DNA of 64,000 nt from Sthenelais limicola (Eukaryota > Annelida > Polychaeta > Phyllodocida > Sigalionidae). Made by a program: the position numbers and the translations under genes. This document shows, piece by piece, positions 23,471 through 36,185 of this stretch. Below the pieces are notes generated by a model, which saw only the letters and a program-made list of their open reading frames with translations, did no database searches and had not been told where the DNA came from. Numbering within the stretch: the first letter of the stretch is position 1; each line of letters begins with the position of its first letter. The stretch is from assembly GCA_942159475.1 (NCBI GenBank), contig OW804097.1, positions 59,416,986 through 59,480,985 on the forward strand, given 5' to 3'.

Positions 23471-23940
23471 TTTCCAAAATAATTCTAGGATATTTATAAA
23501 TATTGCGGTCATAATATTGTATTTTTTCCTCCTCACCACATGCGCCTCATCCCTCACATACCCTAATATAACTCTGACTAGTCTGGCTATTCGTTGGTCT
23601 GACTCTTCATTGCTAATTTATCCCATATCTGATAAAATCGCCAAATCAAAGCTCCAATACCCCCTGCCATCTCCTCCAATACTGGAGCACTTTGCTGTGG
23701 CTGATCTCCATGGGGCGAGAGGTAATCAGGACTATATTATATTGCTCATTCCAGGTGTAAATGCTGCCCACTGAATCAATGGATGAGGATCGTCAAATTG
23801 ACCGGTTCCCTGAACCTAATGAACCCCCGATGCCTTCCTGATTCGGTCAAGTTGGCTCGGTCTACCATGCGCTGCATGTACAGGCAACTAGGTGGTCAGT
23901 ATTACATATAATATAATTTCATAAATGCATTTGAGCATAA

Positions 23941-24246
23941 CAGGATCAGATCGTCGGAAAATGTACAATTGGTAGCTTTACACATAGAGTGTAGAACTTT
24001 GGTTAGTCGAGAGGATTGGTGAAGGTGAATTGTCAATTTATGGGTGAAGTCGTTAGAAAATGTACAATTCGCCTTCACTAATCCTCTCATATAACCCAAA
24101 TTTAAGACAAAAATGAGGCTCAAAACCACACAGTTAAACATAACCGAACAGGTTTTCTAAATCGATACGATATCGGGTATTATACTCAAATATAGCCAGT
24201 AATGGCCATTTTTCAGCCCATTGTACATTATCTGATGACTTCACCC
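23941..24246. repeat. two family A copies head to head
   Basis: 23941-24040 is a minus-oriented copy with its middle deleted (100 bp). 24042-24246 is plus-oriented, starting GGGTGAAGTCGTTAGAAAAT. Together they form an imperfect inverted pair. Confidence 0.75.
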
Positions 24247-25487
24247 ATATATTAATCGCAACAATTTGAATATGCTACACATTATAGATCATACAGGTAT
24301 AGATGGAATGGTATATGGTAGCTAATTTTACGAGACATCAAGAAATAGTTCAAGCAATTAATTATAAAAATGGTGGAGACATAAATGCACAATGGTTGAC
24401 AAAAGATTTATAGTTTTGAGTGGGCGTCAACAAGGAAGCAGCATGCACGTTACTGCTCCTGGATAGTTATAATGAAAGTCTATTTTTAAAATCCTTTTCA
24501 TTTCTAGAGCCAAACAACCGACCAGATATTCACACGTAAAAATAATGTAATTCAACAGTTATATTTATTCAGGTGGGTTTCAGTGCAGCCAAACAATTCC
24601 TTTTATTAAATGTTCTTAACGATAACAGTATCCAGTTTCAAAATTAGTAAACATTTTGAATGACTTAGGAATGACTGTTTAAAATTGCTAATGAAAAGTA
24701 TAAACGGTAAACTAAACAGGAACTAAAAGAACAGAAATCACTGCCATAAAATGGTAAACCATGAGAGTTCTTAACGATTATATTATAATCTTCAAATCAA
24801 GTTTTAAACTGACTAAACATGTTCATCTATGCAAGTATGATGAAAGAGGTAAAAGATGTATTTTGCTCCCTTACAAAAGAAACAAGAAACGTTTCTCCCT
24901 TTTCCTACCCCAACATGGGCATGCACCAGTAACCAATAAGTTTGTTTAACTCTACCTATACACCATTAAGTGGGTAGATGTGATATTTATTAACCGGTTT
25001 ATACTGTGTGGTTGACATATCCTAGCGGGCGAGTGGGGGGGGGGAGGAATCACAATCAATTCATGCTACATCTGTTTGTTATATGATGATCTGGATTTCC
25101 CATTCTCGCTACCCTCTCTAATACCTTCCTATCACACCTTGTTATTCTCAATGGGAACAGCGGTAGTCTAACCACAGAGACCGCCAGTCTTTCAAAGGAA
25201 GGCTAGTCCGCCATATTTCACAAATTATGAATATAAAAAATATAAATAAAAAGGATCAAGAAAGAGCCGAGTGATTCCACCAGTGTTTATGAGGCTTTGA
25301 GATATTATATTGAATATATAGGAGGCACAAATATCAGAAAATCTTTAGGTTTTGACATCTTTAGTAACATGGTTCCTCGGCCCTTACTCTGAGTCTGAGG
25401 GAACAGCATTAATCCATTTACGAGACCCCTTTACTGAATATCTCAAGATCTAGTTCAACCAAGAAACTTGTAGAGAGGCATGCTTAG
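24247..25487. other. mostly unassigned; H-related piece near 24580-24650
   Basis: CGATAACAGTATCCAGTTTC and TTAAATGTTCTTAACG at 24600-24645 match, in reverse, 42165-42205 at the edge of the 42-kb H copy. A run of G lies at 25036-25044. No gene seen. Confidence 0.4.
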
Positions 25488-25665
25488 ATGGAATGCAACT
25501 CTATACCTGTCACAACTCGTGGCTGTTCTGAATTAGCTTATCAGACACACGAGGAGTGAGAATGTATGTATCATCATGAGTGGCAAAGCCATGATACGTG
25601 CATTTTCCCTCCTGGTGTGTCTGATACGCTATTTCAGAACAGTCATGAGTTTGTATTCCATTTTT
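25488..25665. repeat. fold-back element K
   Basis: GGCTGTTCTGAATTAGCTTA TCAGACACAC on the left pairs with GTGTGTCTGATACGCTATTT CAGAACAGTC on the right. Outer blocks GGAATGCAACTC and GAGTTTGTATTCC pair too. Arms of roughly 75 bp surround a short centre. Confidence 0.8.
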
Positions 25666-26204
25666 ATATCACACCTACCATGTTTAAAAGGCGAAATTAC
25701 CTTGTGGGCTCATTTCCCTGACATTCTTTATATGCATCTGTGAGAGTGAGATTAACAAGTGTCTTTACAACATAGATCTTTTACTGAAATCTGATCTATG
25801 TGTTGCTGATGTCTTAACAAGCTAAGTAGTACGATTGAAAATCAAAATCCCTTTATTACCTCTTACACTTAGACGCCACCAGCTAACCAGCTAACCTGAT
25901 TAACCTGATGTTTACAACTTTTTTCTGTACCTGTATGTAGCTATTAGCTCCCTCCGATTTGATAAGCATGTTCACATGATGTTTTTAGGCTGTAGGGGTT
26001 TTATAGCAAAATCTCATAGGTAAGGAGGCTGTTCCTATGGTAAGGGGGCATGGCACTTAGCTTCGGTTTTGCCTGGCGGCTTTCAGCCGACACAGTCGCC
26101 GATCAGTCCAGATAATCCTAATCACATGAAACAAAAAAAATAGCACCAAGTCAGGCACAAACTGGAAGACCTTAATTAATATTCAGATTTTTGCGACCCA
26201 TTTG
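25666..26204. other. unassigned DNA
   Basis: No supported feature. Confidence 0.3.
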
Positions 26205-26246
26205 TATACCATCTCAACAAATAAAGAATATTTCAATTCAATTCAA
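26205..26246 (+). repeat. retroposon 3' end with (ATTCA)n-like tail
   Basis: ATCTCAACAAATAAAGAATA then TTTCAATTCAATTCAAG. The AATAAAGAAT plus pentamer tail resembles the LINE end at 14.5 kb but with a different repeat unit. Confidence 0.6.
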
Positions 26247-26414
26247 GTTGTGATATAATGACATACTACACAATCACCTACATATAAAATGATATCACTA
26301 TTAAAGTTCTGTATGGACAAATCATTAATGTAAACGTCCTTCTCGTGCCGAAAATTCTTAATGGATTGAACTGATAAGAGTACCTGTAGTAATGTAAGGC
26401 GAGTGTAGGTCAAC

Positions 26415-26482
26415 CCAGGGGAACAGTTAATTGATACTACCATATTCCCAGGGGAACAGTTAATTGATACTACCATGTTCCA
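26415..26482. repeat. 33-bp tandem duplication
   Basis: CAGGGGAACAGTTAATTGAT ACTACCATATTCC is followed at once by a near-identical second copy. Confidence 0.85.
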
Positions 26483-26565
26483 GGGAAGAGGTAAATGTCT
26501 AATCACAATCAATTGACAAGACCGCACATGAGGTCAAGAACCAGAGCAGTCATGGACATAATTAT

Positions 26566-26789
26566 GGATCAGGTCGTCAGAAAGTGTACAATTTGTCTTC
26601 AAAGATCCTCCAATAAATCTGATTTAAGACAAAAATGAGCTTCAAATTGCAGTTTAACACAACCCAATAGATTGTTTGAATCAAGGCAATAAAAAATATA
26701 CTCAGATATATCTAGTATTGGCCAGTTTCCGGTCTAATAAAGCAGAATTTCCCAAATGTGTCGATTGTACATTTTCTGACAATCTGACC
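26566..26789 (+). mobile_element. family A MITE, near full length
   Basis: GGATCAGGTCGTCAGAAAGT to GACAATCTGACC. Confidence 0.82.
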
Positions 26790-26793
26790 ATAT

Positions 26794-26975
26794 GGGTCAC
26801 GTTGTTCAATCAGTAGCTGTGCACATTTAGTTAATTCTGCTATGTTATAACATAGCAGAATGCCTATAGGCACAAAATGATACTAGAAAATCTAGGTATG
26901 TTTGTTATTGCTTTGAATAAAATGATCAGTTAGGTTATGTTGAACTGTATTTTAAACCCCATCTTTGGGTTGAGG
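26794..26975 (-). repeat. family A carrying a 28-bp perfect palindrome
   Basis: Starts GGGTCACGTTGTTC four bases after the previous copy. At 26834-26861 the A block ATTCTGCTA is followed by its own inverse, giving a perfect palindrome. Confidence 0.75.
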
Positions 26976-27349
26976 AACTTAGTTTATTCTGAGGGATTCC
27001 CCCTTCCACCCTCCCATCCACTCTCCGAATTTGTCTTGCTTCAATTCAAGAGCTCTCAATTCTACAATATACCTTGTATAAATGATCTATAAAATTACTG
27101 ATAAATGCAGTACTATAAGCTATGGTATAAGTCAATTTGGTACGATTTTGTTTGTCGTAATAGCTCAGAAATGCAGCTTGAAGAAAAGATAACTCATGAG
27201 GTAAAAATATCCTTTCGATTAGGGTTAGAGACAACCTGGTCATGATAAATGACAGCAATATTGACTGGAACCCACGCGTAAACAGATCCTGAGAGATAAC
27301 TGGGCCAGGGCATCAACAAAGGTACAAAGGCCAGCTCGACACTTCTAGC

Positions 27350-27535
27350 CAATTCTCTCAAATTAGACTGAAAAATGGTCAATACTTGGTACATGGGTAT
27401 ACTTTTGGTATTGCCTTGATTGAACAAATCTGTTCGGTTATGCTGAACTGTATTTTGAACGTCATCTTTGTCTTAAATTTCGACTATTTGAGAGGATTGT
27501 TGAAGGTAAATTGTACATTTTCTGACGACTTCCCC
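27350..27535 (-). repeat. family A, left TIR lost
   Basis: Ends TGTACATTTTCTGACGACTT CCCCC. Internal blocks are all present. Confidence 0.8.
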
Positions 27536-27869
27536 CAGGTTCTCTGCCCGCCCATCTTGGCCCCTCACAGTACTGTATAGATTGGACGTCAGAGGCTTAA
27601 TCCAACTACAGTGACACTAAGCTCTGAACTGTGATAGATGGAAGCGCACTGAAGGAATATGTGCAGCATGGCCTGCCATTTATAGCCAACTGCTTCATCC
27701 CAAACAAAGAGCATTACACAAAGAAAATACATCAATTGCCTCCTTTGAGCAGCTCAAGGAGCAGCTAGATGAGCAGATAGAGAGAAGCTCAAGCGCAGAG
27801 TCCACAGGTATTGACCTACAAGAACATCTTGTCAATGAATTCCATTGCTACCATTTCAGAACATTAATA

Positions 27870-27994
27870 GGGGCATCCCGTCAGAACATGTACAATTGGC
27901 AGTTCTACACATATGTGTTTAACATTCTTTTTACCCCAATTTAGCAGATTGCATTGAATATGTAGAGCTGCCGATTGTACGCATTCTGAAGACC
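27870..27994. repeat. short family A derivative, two right ends inverted
   Basis: Both ends carry the right-hand block: GGCAGTTCTACACATATG at the left and CATATGTAGAGCTGCC-like sequence at the right. The whole is a 125-bp hairpin-forming derivative. Confidence 0.65.
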
Positions 27995-28083
27995 CGATCC
28001 GATAATTGATCATATCTTCATAATTATAATATATATACGATATGATGTCTCAACACCAATGCGTATATATAATAAATATATAA

Positions 28084-28235
28084 GGGTCAGATCGTCCAAA
28101 AATATACAATCGGCACCTCTATATTTGTATTTTTGTATATATTGGTATATTGTTGATACAAACGATCTGTTTGGTTATATTGAACTGTATTCTAACCCCA
28201 TTTTTGGATGGGTGAAGGCGAATTGTACAGTTTCA
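28084..28235 (-). repeat. family A, internally deleted
   Basis: GGGTCAGATCGTCCAAAAAT to GGCGAATTGTACAGTTTC, missing the first AT-rich block. Confidence 0.8.
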
Positions 28236-28895
28236 GATGAATGATGCACTTTTGCTGTTACAATATCATATCGTTGCCATAACAATATGAATGAGTAATA
28301 GTAACCAATGCTGTATTATTATCAGAAGATGAGACTTATTGACTATTACGAAAACAAAATCTTACCAAATGTACTCATATAAAAGGAGTGAATTCTTATT
28401 AGTAAGGGCCTATACTAACATGTACAGAATATTATAAATCGGTGAAAAAAAATCTAATTTTATTAATTTTATTATTTTGGAAACATGTGAACATTCCGAA
28501 ATATTTTACGAAACGTGGTTATAAGTGGTGGAATTCGGTGAGACATCTGATAATTAATTATTGGAAGTTTAAAAAATAATTATTTCTGTGCAGAAGTGTG
28601 TTCATATTAAATGTGTTGTTTGCTGCACCACCTTCTGCCCTTCTCCTTCTCTCTATCTCCTTATTGTACTCTCCCTCTATTTTCATCCCGCTCTCCCTAC
28701 CCCTCTTCATCCTCTCCCTTAAATGCCTCACATTTTGCCCCGTCTTTCCCTATCCCGTCCCCCCCCCCTCACACACCTCCCCTTCCCCTCTTTGCGATTC
28801 TCTAAGTACAGCGTTAGTACAGTCTTATCCCTTTGCCATAAGACCTAGATCTGGCATCATCAAAGCATACTTTGGCTCGCATCAAGCCTGCATTA
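28236..28895. other. unassigned DNA with a loose TC tract
   Basis: Pyrimidine-rich 28640-28795, including a 9-base C run. Overlapping stop-free frames come from base composition. No gene seen. Confidence 0.35.
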
Positions 28896-29103
28896 GGGTC
28901 AGATCTTCCCCAATCCTCTCAAATAACCCAAATTTAAGACAAAATGAGGTTCAAAGAGTTTAACATAACCGAATAGACTTTGATGATCTATTAAAAGCAA
29001 TACCAAATATACTAAGATATATAACTAGTATTGACCTTATTCCACCATAATTCAGCCCAATTTATTATATATTTTAGAACAGCCGATTGTGCATTTTCTG
29101 ATG
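28896..29103 (+). repeat. family A, partial left TIR
   Basis: GGGTCAGATCTTCCCCAATC: part of the left TIR is deleted. The right end is GATTGTGCATTTTCTGATG. Confidence 0.8.
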
Positions 29104-29375
29104 TTGTGTCACAAAAAAAATGCGGATTTTTATGTGTTCTTGATATGAATATTTCATTGTATAATTGATCAAATTGTTTTGTTGTTGATCAAATTGTTTG
29201 TCAAATTGTTAATTACAGAAACATGTGACTCATGTCGCACAATTGTGATAAGTCTTGATATTTCTCAAACATTTGCATTTCAAAGGACAGCCCAAAGACT
29301 ATATTTAGCTACTTTACTTTGCTTGATTTCATTTCTTTGCAACTTAAGACTCACTCTTCTGTGACAGATTACATA
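29104..29375 (-). repeat. family B, diverged
   Basis: TTGTGTCACAAAAAAAATGC at the left, CTCTTCTGTGACAGATTACA at the right. It directly abuts the preceding A copy. Confidence 0.6.
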
Positions 29376-29399
29376 TGGTACAGTGAGGTGTGCACATGA

Positions 29400-29980
29400 G
29401 ACGATGGTAGTTGAATGGCCTTTGTAGTATCCAAACTCATCGATTGCTCGATGGAATAGAAAAACTCTCCCTCTTTGTGGTTATGTCTATTATATCTCTC
29501 TGCCTCACTCTCTCTCTCTCTATCGTTCACTCTCCAAATCTTTATATCTGTGTCTCTCGCCCAATCTCCTCTGTCTCTCTTTTTGTCTCTCCCTATATTT
29601 CTATATCACTCTGCCTTTTACTCATGACACATTGGTAGTTTTAATGGCCTTTCTAGAATCCATAACTCATCGGTTACTCTATGGAGTGTAAGAAGTCTCT
29701 AGCTGATACTCTGTGGCTCTGTCTATATATATATATATATATATCTGTCAGACTGTCTCTCTCTTTCTCTCTCTCTCTGTCGTTCTCTCTCTCTCTCTGT
29801 CGCTCTCTCTCTCTCTCTGTCGCTCGCTCTCTAAATATCTCAATATCTGTGTCGCTCGATCAATCTCTGTCTCTCGCCGTGTCTCTCTATATATATCCCT
29901 GTCTCTCGCTCATGATACAACCATAGTTTCAATGGCCTTGTAGCATTCATAACCCATCTATAGAGTGTAGGAAGTCTTAG
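29400..29980 (+). repeat. compound satellite: about 75-bp unit plus TC/TCTG tracts
   Basis: The block TAATGGCCTTTCTAGAATCC ATAACTCATCGG recurs at 29415, 29644 and 29931. A TC microsatellite lies between successive copies (29497-29625, 29745-29915). The unit and its microsatellite were duplicated together. Confidence 0.85.
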
Positions 29981-30198
29981 TCAAGTCGTCAGAAAATGTA
30001 CAATTCACTTCGCAAATCCTCTCAAATAACCCCAATTAAAGACAAAAATGAGGTTCAAAATCCACTTCAACAGATCGTCTGAATCTCGGCAATACCAAAT
30101 ATACTCAGGTGTATGTAGTATAAATCATTTGCTTAGTCTAATTTAGCAGAATTAATTAAATATGCAGAGTCGCCGATTGTACATTTTCTAACGATCTG
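29981..30198 (+). mobile_element. family A MITE, first TIR bases lost
   Basis: TCAAGTCGTCAGAAAATGTA to CCGATTGTACATTTTCTAAC GATCTGA. Confidence 0.82.
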
Positions 30199-30784
30199 AA
30201 GACTCCATATATCCCATTAGCTCACATTAGAGCTGCCTCCAGTGACAATGCTTCCTTTATGTCTGGAACCACTAGTAAAGCACCTGTAGAAGTGAGTGCA
30301 GGTTTAGTACACGCAGTTATAATGATTGCTGGGCCATGTGTGGAAAACCCTCAAGCAGCCGTTTCCATGGCAATTACAGAAGTCAAACATCGCTCAACAG
30401 CTGAGCATATGATATGATGATAGCGTGCATTGCTGATAAGCTGATCCTCCTCCTCCTCTGCTGTAGTGGAACATTGTACGGCATTATCAGAGATTCAGAC
30501 CAATATATTTCAATACATCAGGGTTAGTCTTCCTTGTATGATTGTTTTTATTTTCCATCATATATTATAAGAAAAGGCATCACAATTTGCTAGAAGCAGG
30601 TCTTCCATGTGAGCCAGAAACGAAAAGACACTATTGGAGAAATTTCTATAACATACATGTACATTATAGCGTTCTTAATACTTAATAACATGAATTTCTA
30701 TTTTAGATGTCAATACAATATCAGAGATGACTTGAATGCAGTCAGCATTTAGGTAGGTTTAGTCAAAGTTTTGACTCTCTTTGG
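30199..30784. other. unassigned DNA
   Basis: No supported feature. Confidence 0.3.
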
Positions 30785-31040
30785 CTTACTTACATGTCTC
30801 TGTGTGTCTCTTTCACACTCTGTGTCTCTATCTTTCTGTCTCTCTCCATTTCTCTGCCTGTCTCTTTCTCTCTGTCGCTCTCTCTTTCTATGTGTCTCTC
30901 GCACATGATGTGTCTGTCTATCTCTTTGTCTCTCACTGTCTGTCTCTATGTCTTTCTCTCCCTCTGTCTCTTGCACTGTCTATTTCTCTGTCTATCTCTC
31001 TACCAATCTCTCTCTCTCTATCTCCATCTCTCTCTCTGCT
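30785..31040 (+). repeat. TCTG/TCTC microsatellite
   Basis: CTGTCTCTCT-type units with sporadic AT. Cys/Leu/Ser-rich frames across it are not genes. Confidence 0.93.
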
Positions 31041-31168
31041 TTAAACGGACAACAGACCCATATATCATGATAGCAGGGAATAATTCCAGCACCATGACAC
31101 AACCTCCTCCCGTGGGGCACAAATATACACACTAGGCAAGGCAAGGCAATCCTATCTACATATACAAT

Positions 31169-31402
31169 GGGGCAGGACGTCAGAAATGAACAATTAGCAG
31201 CTCTACATACTTAAGAGATTATGCTACATTATGTTGAAAAATGGTAGCACTAGATATATCTATGTATTGTTGGTACTCTGATACATACAAACAATCTGTT
31301 TAATTATGTTTAACTGTATGTTGAACCTTATTTCTGACTTTAATTTAGGTTATTTGAGAGCATTGTTGAGGGTGAATTGTACATTTTCTGACAACTTGAC
31401 CC
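31169..31402 (-). mobile_element. family A MITE, full length
   Basis: GGGGCAGGACGTCAGAAATG to ATTTTCTGACAACTTGACCC. Confidence 0.84.
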
Positions 31403-31647
31403 ATATATAACATTTTCTAATCATTCAACAATTTGACTGCATCAATGTTGAATCAGATTCTACAAGTCGCCCCCGGTGCATTCGCCTGGAAATGGTCCCA
31501 GCGCGAAAGTGATCGATGCATTGATGCGTCCATTAGCCGGCCTGATTAGGTTACTGGAACATTCATCATTTACATGTCCACACAACCGTCGCATCACAAT
31601 CCTCCACCTAATCTATATTGAAGTTCAATACATGGATGTATGTAATA

Positions 31648-31893
31648 GGCCCAAGTCACCTGAAAATGCACAATTCGACTTCACCAATCCTCTCAAATAA
31701 CTTACCATTTAATAACCATTTAAGACAAGAATCAGGTTTCAAATACAGTTCAACATAACCAAACTGATCGTTTGAATCAACGCAATACCAAATATACTCA
31801 GGTATACCCACTATTTATGGCTTTTAGCCTAATTTAGCAGAATTATAGTTAGTATGTAGAGCTGTTAATTGTACATTTTCTGACGTCCGGACC
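31648..31893 (+). mobile_element. family A MITE, full length with extra bases
   Basis: GGCCCAAGTCACCTGAAAAT to GACGTCCGGACCC. An ATTTAATAACC duplication makes it slightly long. Confidence 0.82.
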
Positions 31894-32224
31894 CATGTAT
31901 ATCTATAAAGGTCTATAGACCACTAGCTACCACTGCCCCCAATTGTATTCATGTCAGGGCTTGCGTAACACTAAGATAAAAGGCTTGTCATCATATGAGA
32001 TAACACCCCCACAAAGAACCTATTGTCATGTGTGACACTGTAGGTATTCCCCATATTGTCATTATGTCTACCATTTTGGGCACTAATCACAGCCGACTTG
32101 CCTCCGGAGTGGGGGGCGGGGGGATCGGGGGTCGGGTCGGTTAAAGCTACACTGCATGTTTATTCCATTCTTCTATTCTCATATTTTGTATCTTTATAGT
32201 ATGCTCTTTAAAACATTAAAAGGA
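31894..32224. other. unassigned DNA with a G-rich patch
   Basis: GTGGGGGGCGGGGGGATCGG at 32109 could form a quadruplex. No gene seen. Confidence 0.35.
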
Positions 32225-32480
32225 GCATGGGATAAAAAATGTAACTGGCATTTAGGAACATATATATGTTTTTTTGAGTGTGAAATAAAGGAACCGTTGG
32301 GCTCCATTGAATGATAATAATTGTAATAATTTTCCAACCGATCTAAAAGTCATTTGACAACAATTTTTGAGGATTTTGTCTGGTAGTGTTTGTAACAGGA
32401 CCCAATATTTATATACAAGTAGACAGACATTTTTGTCGTAATAAAGAGTCACAGATTCGAATCCCATGGACCCCTTGCCA
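32225..32480. repeat. family H copy with a tRNA-like B-box at its edge
   Basis: AAAAGTCATTTGACAACAAT and TTGAGGATTTTGTCTGG are H blocks. AGATTCGAATCCC at 32453 is a good Pol III B-box, but I see no convincing A-box. Confidence 0.5.
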
Positions 32481-33314
32481 CAACATCAATTGACTCAAAC
32501 CCAGATCACGCCATTATAATTTTCCCAATATTTATGGTGGAAAGAAAATCGAAAGAATCGATGGAAAGTAATGGCGAGTGTAGCGGATAATACACAGGCT
32601 TTATTACCTGCTGTATGTGGTATGATCACCAATGCTGTAGCCTATGGCGTTCCATATTACCTGCTAGAAAGGTAAGCCATGAAGTAGCCATCCCCCCTGC
32701 CCCCCACTAGCTTCCTAGCCGCAAACTGACCTTCCCACTAAGGCTTCTGTATTGATCATGAATTAGCTCATGCTCCACTGGGCCTCTAATCAACTGCAGA
32801 TGTATTAATGCTATTCCCCTTTTAGCGGGACAGTCGGCCTGCTCACATCAGAGCCACCCGCCCTCACGCTTATCTAACATGTAGAGGCCCAGAGTACATT
32901 GTCTCACACCCGGGCCCACATATTTTTAATAACAAATCTTTATTTTGGCATGAATACATAATATATGTAATGCCAGGATAGAAATTTTCATTCTTTGTTC
33001 CTCCCTTTTCAGACCATCATTTTTCCATCCATTTCCAGATGTAGACCCAATTCTTATTATCACTAACATTTAACATTTTACATTTCACAACTCAATAAAC
33101 TCGGTTGTTAAAACTGAACCAAAGTTTATTTTAAATATCAAGACAAATCAAAGAAAATATATAATGTGGAGTCCTAGAGTAATAAGCAGTCACCACAGCA
33201 GTCAACTCTAGTTTTTCTAGAGAAACTACTCATACATAGGCCTACATATTATTCTGGAGGAATATAATTCCCTTGCCACATGTGATATGGCAAGGAAGAA
33301 ATTAGGTCTAGTCT
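32481..33314. other. unassigned AT-rich DNA
   Basis: No gene or family match. Confidence 0.3.
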
Positions 33315-33425
33315 AAAGTCGAAAAGAATGGATTTTTGAGATATCATCACATTTGTAAAGATTAGATCAATCGGGCTCCAATGATGGTAAACATTAGGAC
33401 ATCTGATAGGTATTTAGAACTATAT
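33315..33425 (+). repeat. family B fragment
   Basis: GGATTTTTGAGATATCATCA through CTCCAATGATGGTAAACATT AGGACATCTGATAGG. Confidence 0.75.
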
Positions 33426-34594
33426 TTTACAATTTGACAATGTAAATGTCAATCAGATTCTGGTTCATCCCCGGTATAATAAATATTGAGAAAACCTTGC
33501 TGTCTGTAAAGCATATATCAATCTATAGATTCTACCACCTACTTCTGCTTCTGTTTTCAGACTGTTAATACAACGAGAGTTGGTTAATATGAGAAGCTGA
33601 CTCTTATATCAACTAGAAATGTATACCAGCTTATGGTCATTACAATGGTGACTGTATACATGTATAAACAGCTCAGGTGCTAATGATGATGGTCAGAAGA
33701 ATATAACAGGTGCCTTATTCAGTAGCTATACTGATTTTCCCTGCAATATGGTCTTGATTTCAGGTATCAGAGCAATAGTTAAGGCTATCAAAACGTTCTG
33801 TTTGACAGTTTGGACTACAGAAAAATGTGACTAATTGTTCTTACATGGCCATGAATGCTTTTAAACAATACAATGCCAATAGATTTTTTTAGTTTACACA
33901 AGTTTTTTCTTCATTTTTCTCAGTATTGGTTTACTAACTTGGTAAATATTGATTATATTGATTCCATTCATATTACACGTGATTTCTCATGGTTAATAAC
34001 ATGTATTTACACTTGAATATATTTCTTTAGAGGCTTTGGGGGTGAGCTTCCCATTTGCAGCATTAACTCAATTCAGCATGATAAGAGCTTTCTTTAGAGC
34101 CTATTACGAAGGTATTATGATGACTTTGAAAATGTTACCCTTGTGCGCTGAAAATCGGTAGCCATCTTGAATTTGAAGATCAAAACATGGTCAAATCATC
34201 AAACTAATATCAAATATGAAATCTGAGCCCTAATGGATTCTGCCTTCACTTACGCAAGGGAAATGTGTTATTTAATCTTCATAGAAGACAACTCCAGAGA
34301 GATACGGACCTTCATCGCTCTCCAAGGTCACAGAAGTTCTCCAGATGACCCAACTATAGGTCCACATCCACCTAGAACTAAAGGTTTAATACAAGGAGTT
34401 TCTGGATACTTGGAAAGACGCTAATTGGGAAGAAATGGTCTATCCTATCAGCGCTTCTGGTTTCTGGAAGGTCTCAAAGAACATTTGAGGTGAAAGTTTG
34501 GGTACTTTAGCTGGAGGCAATTTGCCGATACCGCCTTTGTCTGATAAGTATGTCCGAGGTAATAATAAATAACCATCGATATATATATGAGTCT
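33426..34594. other. unassigned AT-rich DNA
   Basis: More than 1.1 kb with no supported gene or family match. Confidence 0.3.
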
Positions 34595-34823
34595 GGGCGT
34601 TCGAAAATGCACAATTGACAGGTCTACACATTTAATAAATTCTGCTAACCCTGAAAGAAATGACAATACTACAATACTAGCTATATCTGAGTATATTTTG
34701 ATATTGCCTTGATTCAAAATGTCTAGTCGATATTGTTCAACTGCATTTTTAACATCCTTTTTGTCTTAAATTTGGGATATTTGAGAGGATTTATGAAGGA
34801 GTACATTTCCAGACCACTTGACC
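34595..34823 (-). mobile_element. family A MITE, full length
   Basis: GGGCGTTCGAAAATGCACAA to CAGACCACTTGACCC. Confidence 0.8.
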
Positions 34824-34941
34824 CATAAAGCAAAATAAACAACACTATTAGAGAACAGGAACTGAGCTCTCGTAAGTTGCTCGTATGGATATCCGCTATG
34901 GCTGAGGTGTTTACTTGCCTCGTAAGACAGATGGTACATAT

Positions 34942-35172
34942 ATTATGTGATGTACCATGGAGAAAAAGAATGTCACAAAATTGATAGTTTCCAAACTTTT
35001 CACAAGAACTATTTGTAAGAATATTCTCATATTTTGGGTGTTTAGCGATTTTGGTCGCATAAATATATAGGGGTCAAGTCGTCTTCACCAATACTCTCAA
35101 ATAATACAAATGTAATAGATATAATGGTTTCCCAAGTCTATTTTTTTGCGACTTAAGACTGATCACATATAG
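34942..35172 (-). repeat. family B fragment containing a family A left end
   Basis: B blocks CAAGAACTATTTGTAAGAAT and TTTTTTTGCGACTTAAGACT surround GGGTCAAGTCGTCTTCACCA (35071-35108), a 38-bp A remnant. Confidence 0.7.
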
Positions 35173-35545
35173 GCCCTTGTAATAAAATAATAAATAAATA
35201 AGATTAACATGGTTCGAATACACATCAGACACATCTCATGTAATAAAGTAATAATAACATATAATACCTGACCCTCTAGTGGTCAATTCAGTCAATGCAC
35301 AACAGAGAGAAATGTGCGATTATATGTGCCTATATATATTATGTTAACTTAGTGTAGTAGGGACCCTCACGAAGAGTTATTGTTGGCATAGAAGGGGGAC
35401 ACCCATTTCCAGGAATAATATTATTTGTTGAAATCCATCTTGTGAAAACTGGGAATAAGCAATATACACACTATACATAAATACACTATTGAAGGGTATT
35501 TAATCCGGTAAATAACCAAAACATAAAGAGACTAACAGTGTCTAT

Positions 35546-35772
35546 GGGTCAAATTGTTAGAAAATGTACAATTCGCCTTCACCAATCCTCTCAAATAGTC
35601 CAAATTGAAGACAAAAAATGAGCTTCAAAATAATGTGTAAAATAACCGAACAGATTTTCCGATTCAGCACAATACTAAAATATACTCAGTTATATCTAGT
35701 ATTTATTATTTTTTAACCTAATTTTCTAAATGTATAGAGCTGGCGATTGGACATCTTCTGACGATATGACCC
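35546..35772 (+). mobile_element. family A MITE, 227 bp
   Basis: GGGTCAAATTGTTAGAAAAT to CTGACGATATGACCC. Flanks CTAT/CTAA are a near-match 4-bp duplication. Confidence 0.85.
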
Positions 35773-36115
35773 CTAATCATTTTGCAGTCTGGAATGATTT
35801 AGTTGGATTATCATGCCATGTCGGTCACAGATGGATGCAGGACCATTGTGTTCCAATACAAATTGGTGTTTGTCATCCTCTCAGCACACGGCATTTATTA
35901 GCATATTTATTATGGTAACCTCAGAGATGATTCGCTATAAATGAACGGGCATATGATAGTGCTCAGTATATCTATACATTGAATCAACTTATCCATATTG
36001 ATTCCTGGCCTGATAATATCGATGCTCAACTTATGCCAATATTTGTTCTATTATATATAAATGTAATTTTATCTTTCCAGGAATAATATAAGATGTCGAC
36101 ATGTGTATGCCATAT

Positions 36116-36185
36116 GGGTCAAGTCGCCAGAAAATGTACAATTCACCTTCACCATGCAGTCATCTTAAATATCCCTAATTTAAAG
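36116..36185 (+). repeat. family A left-end fragment
   Basis: GGGTCAAGTCGCCAGAAAAT; stops after AAATATCCCTAATTTAA. Confidence 0.75.
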
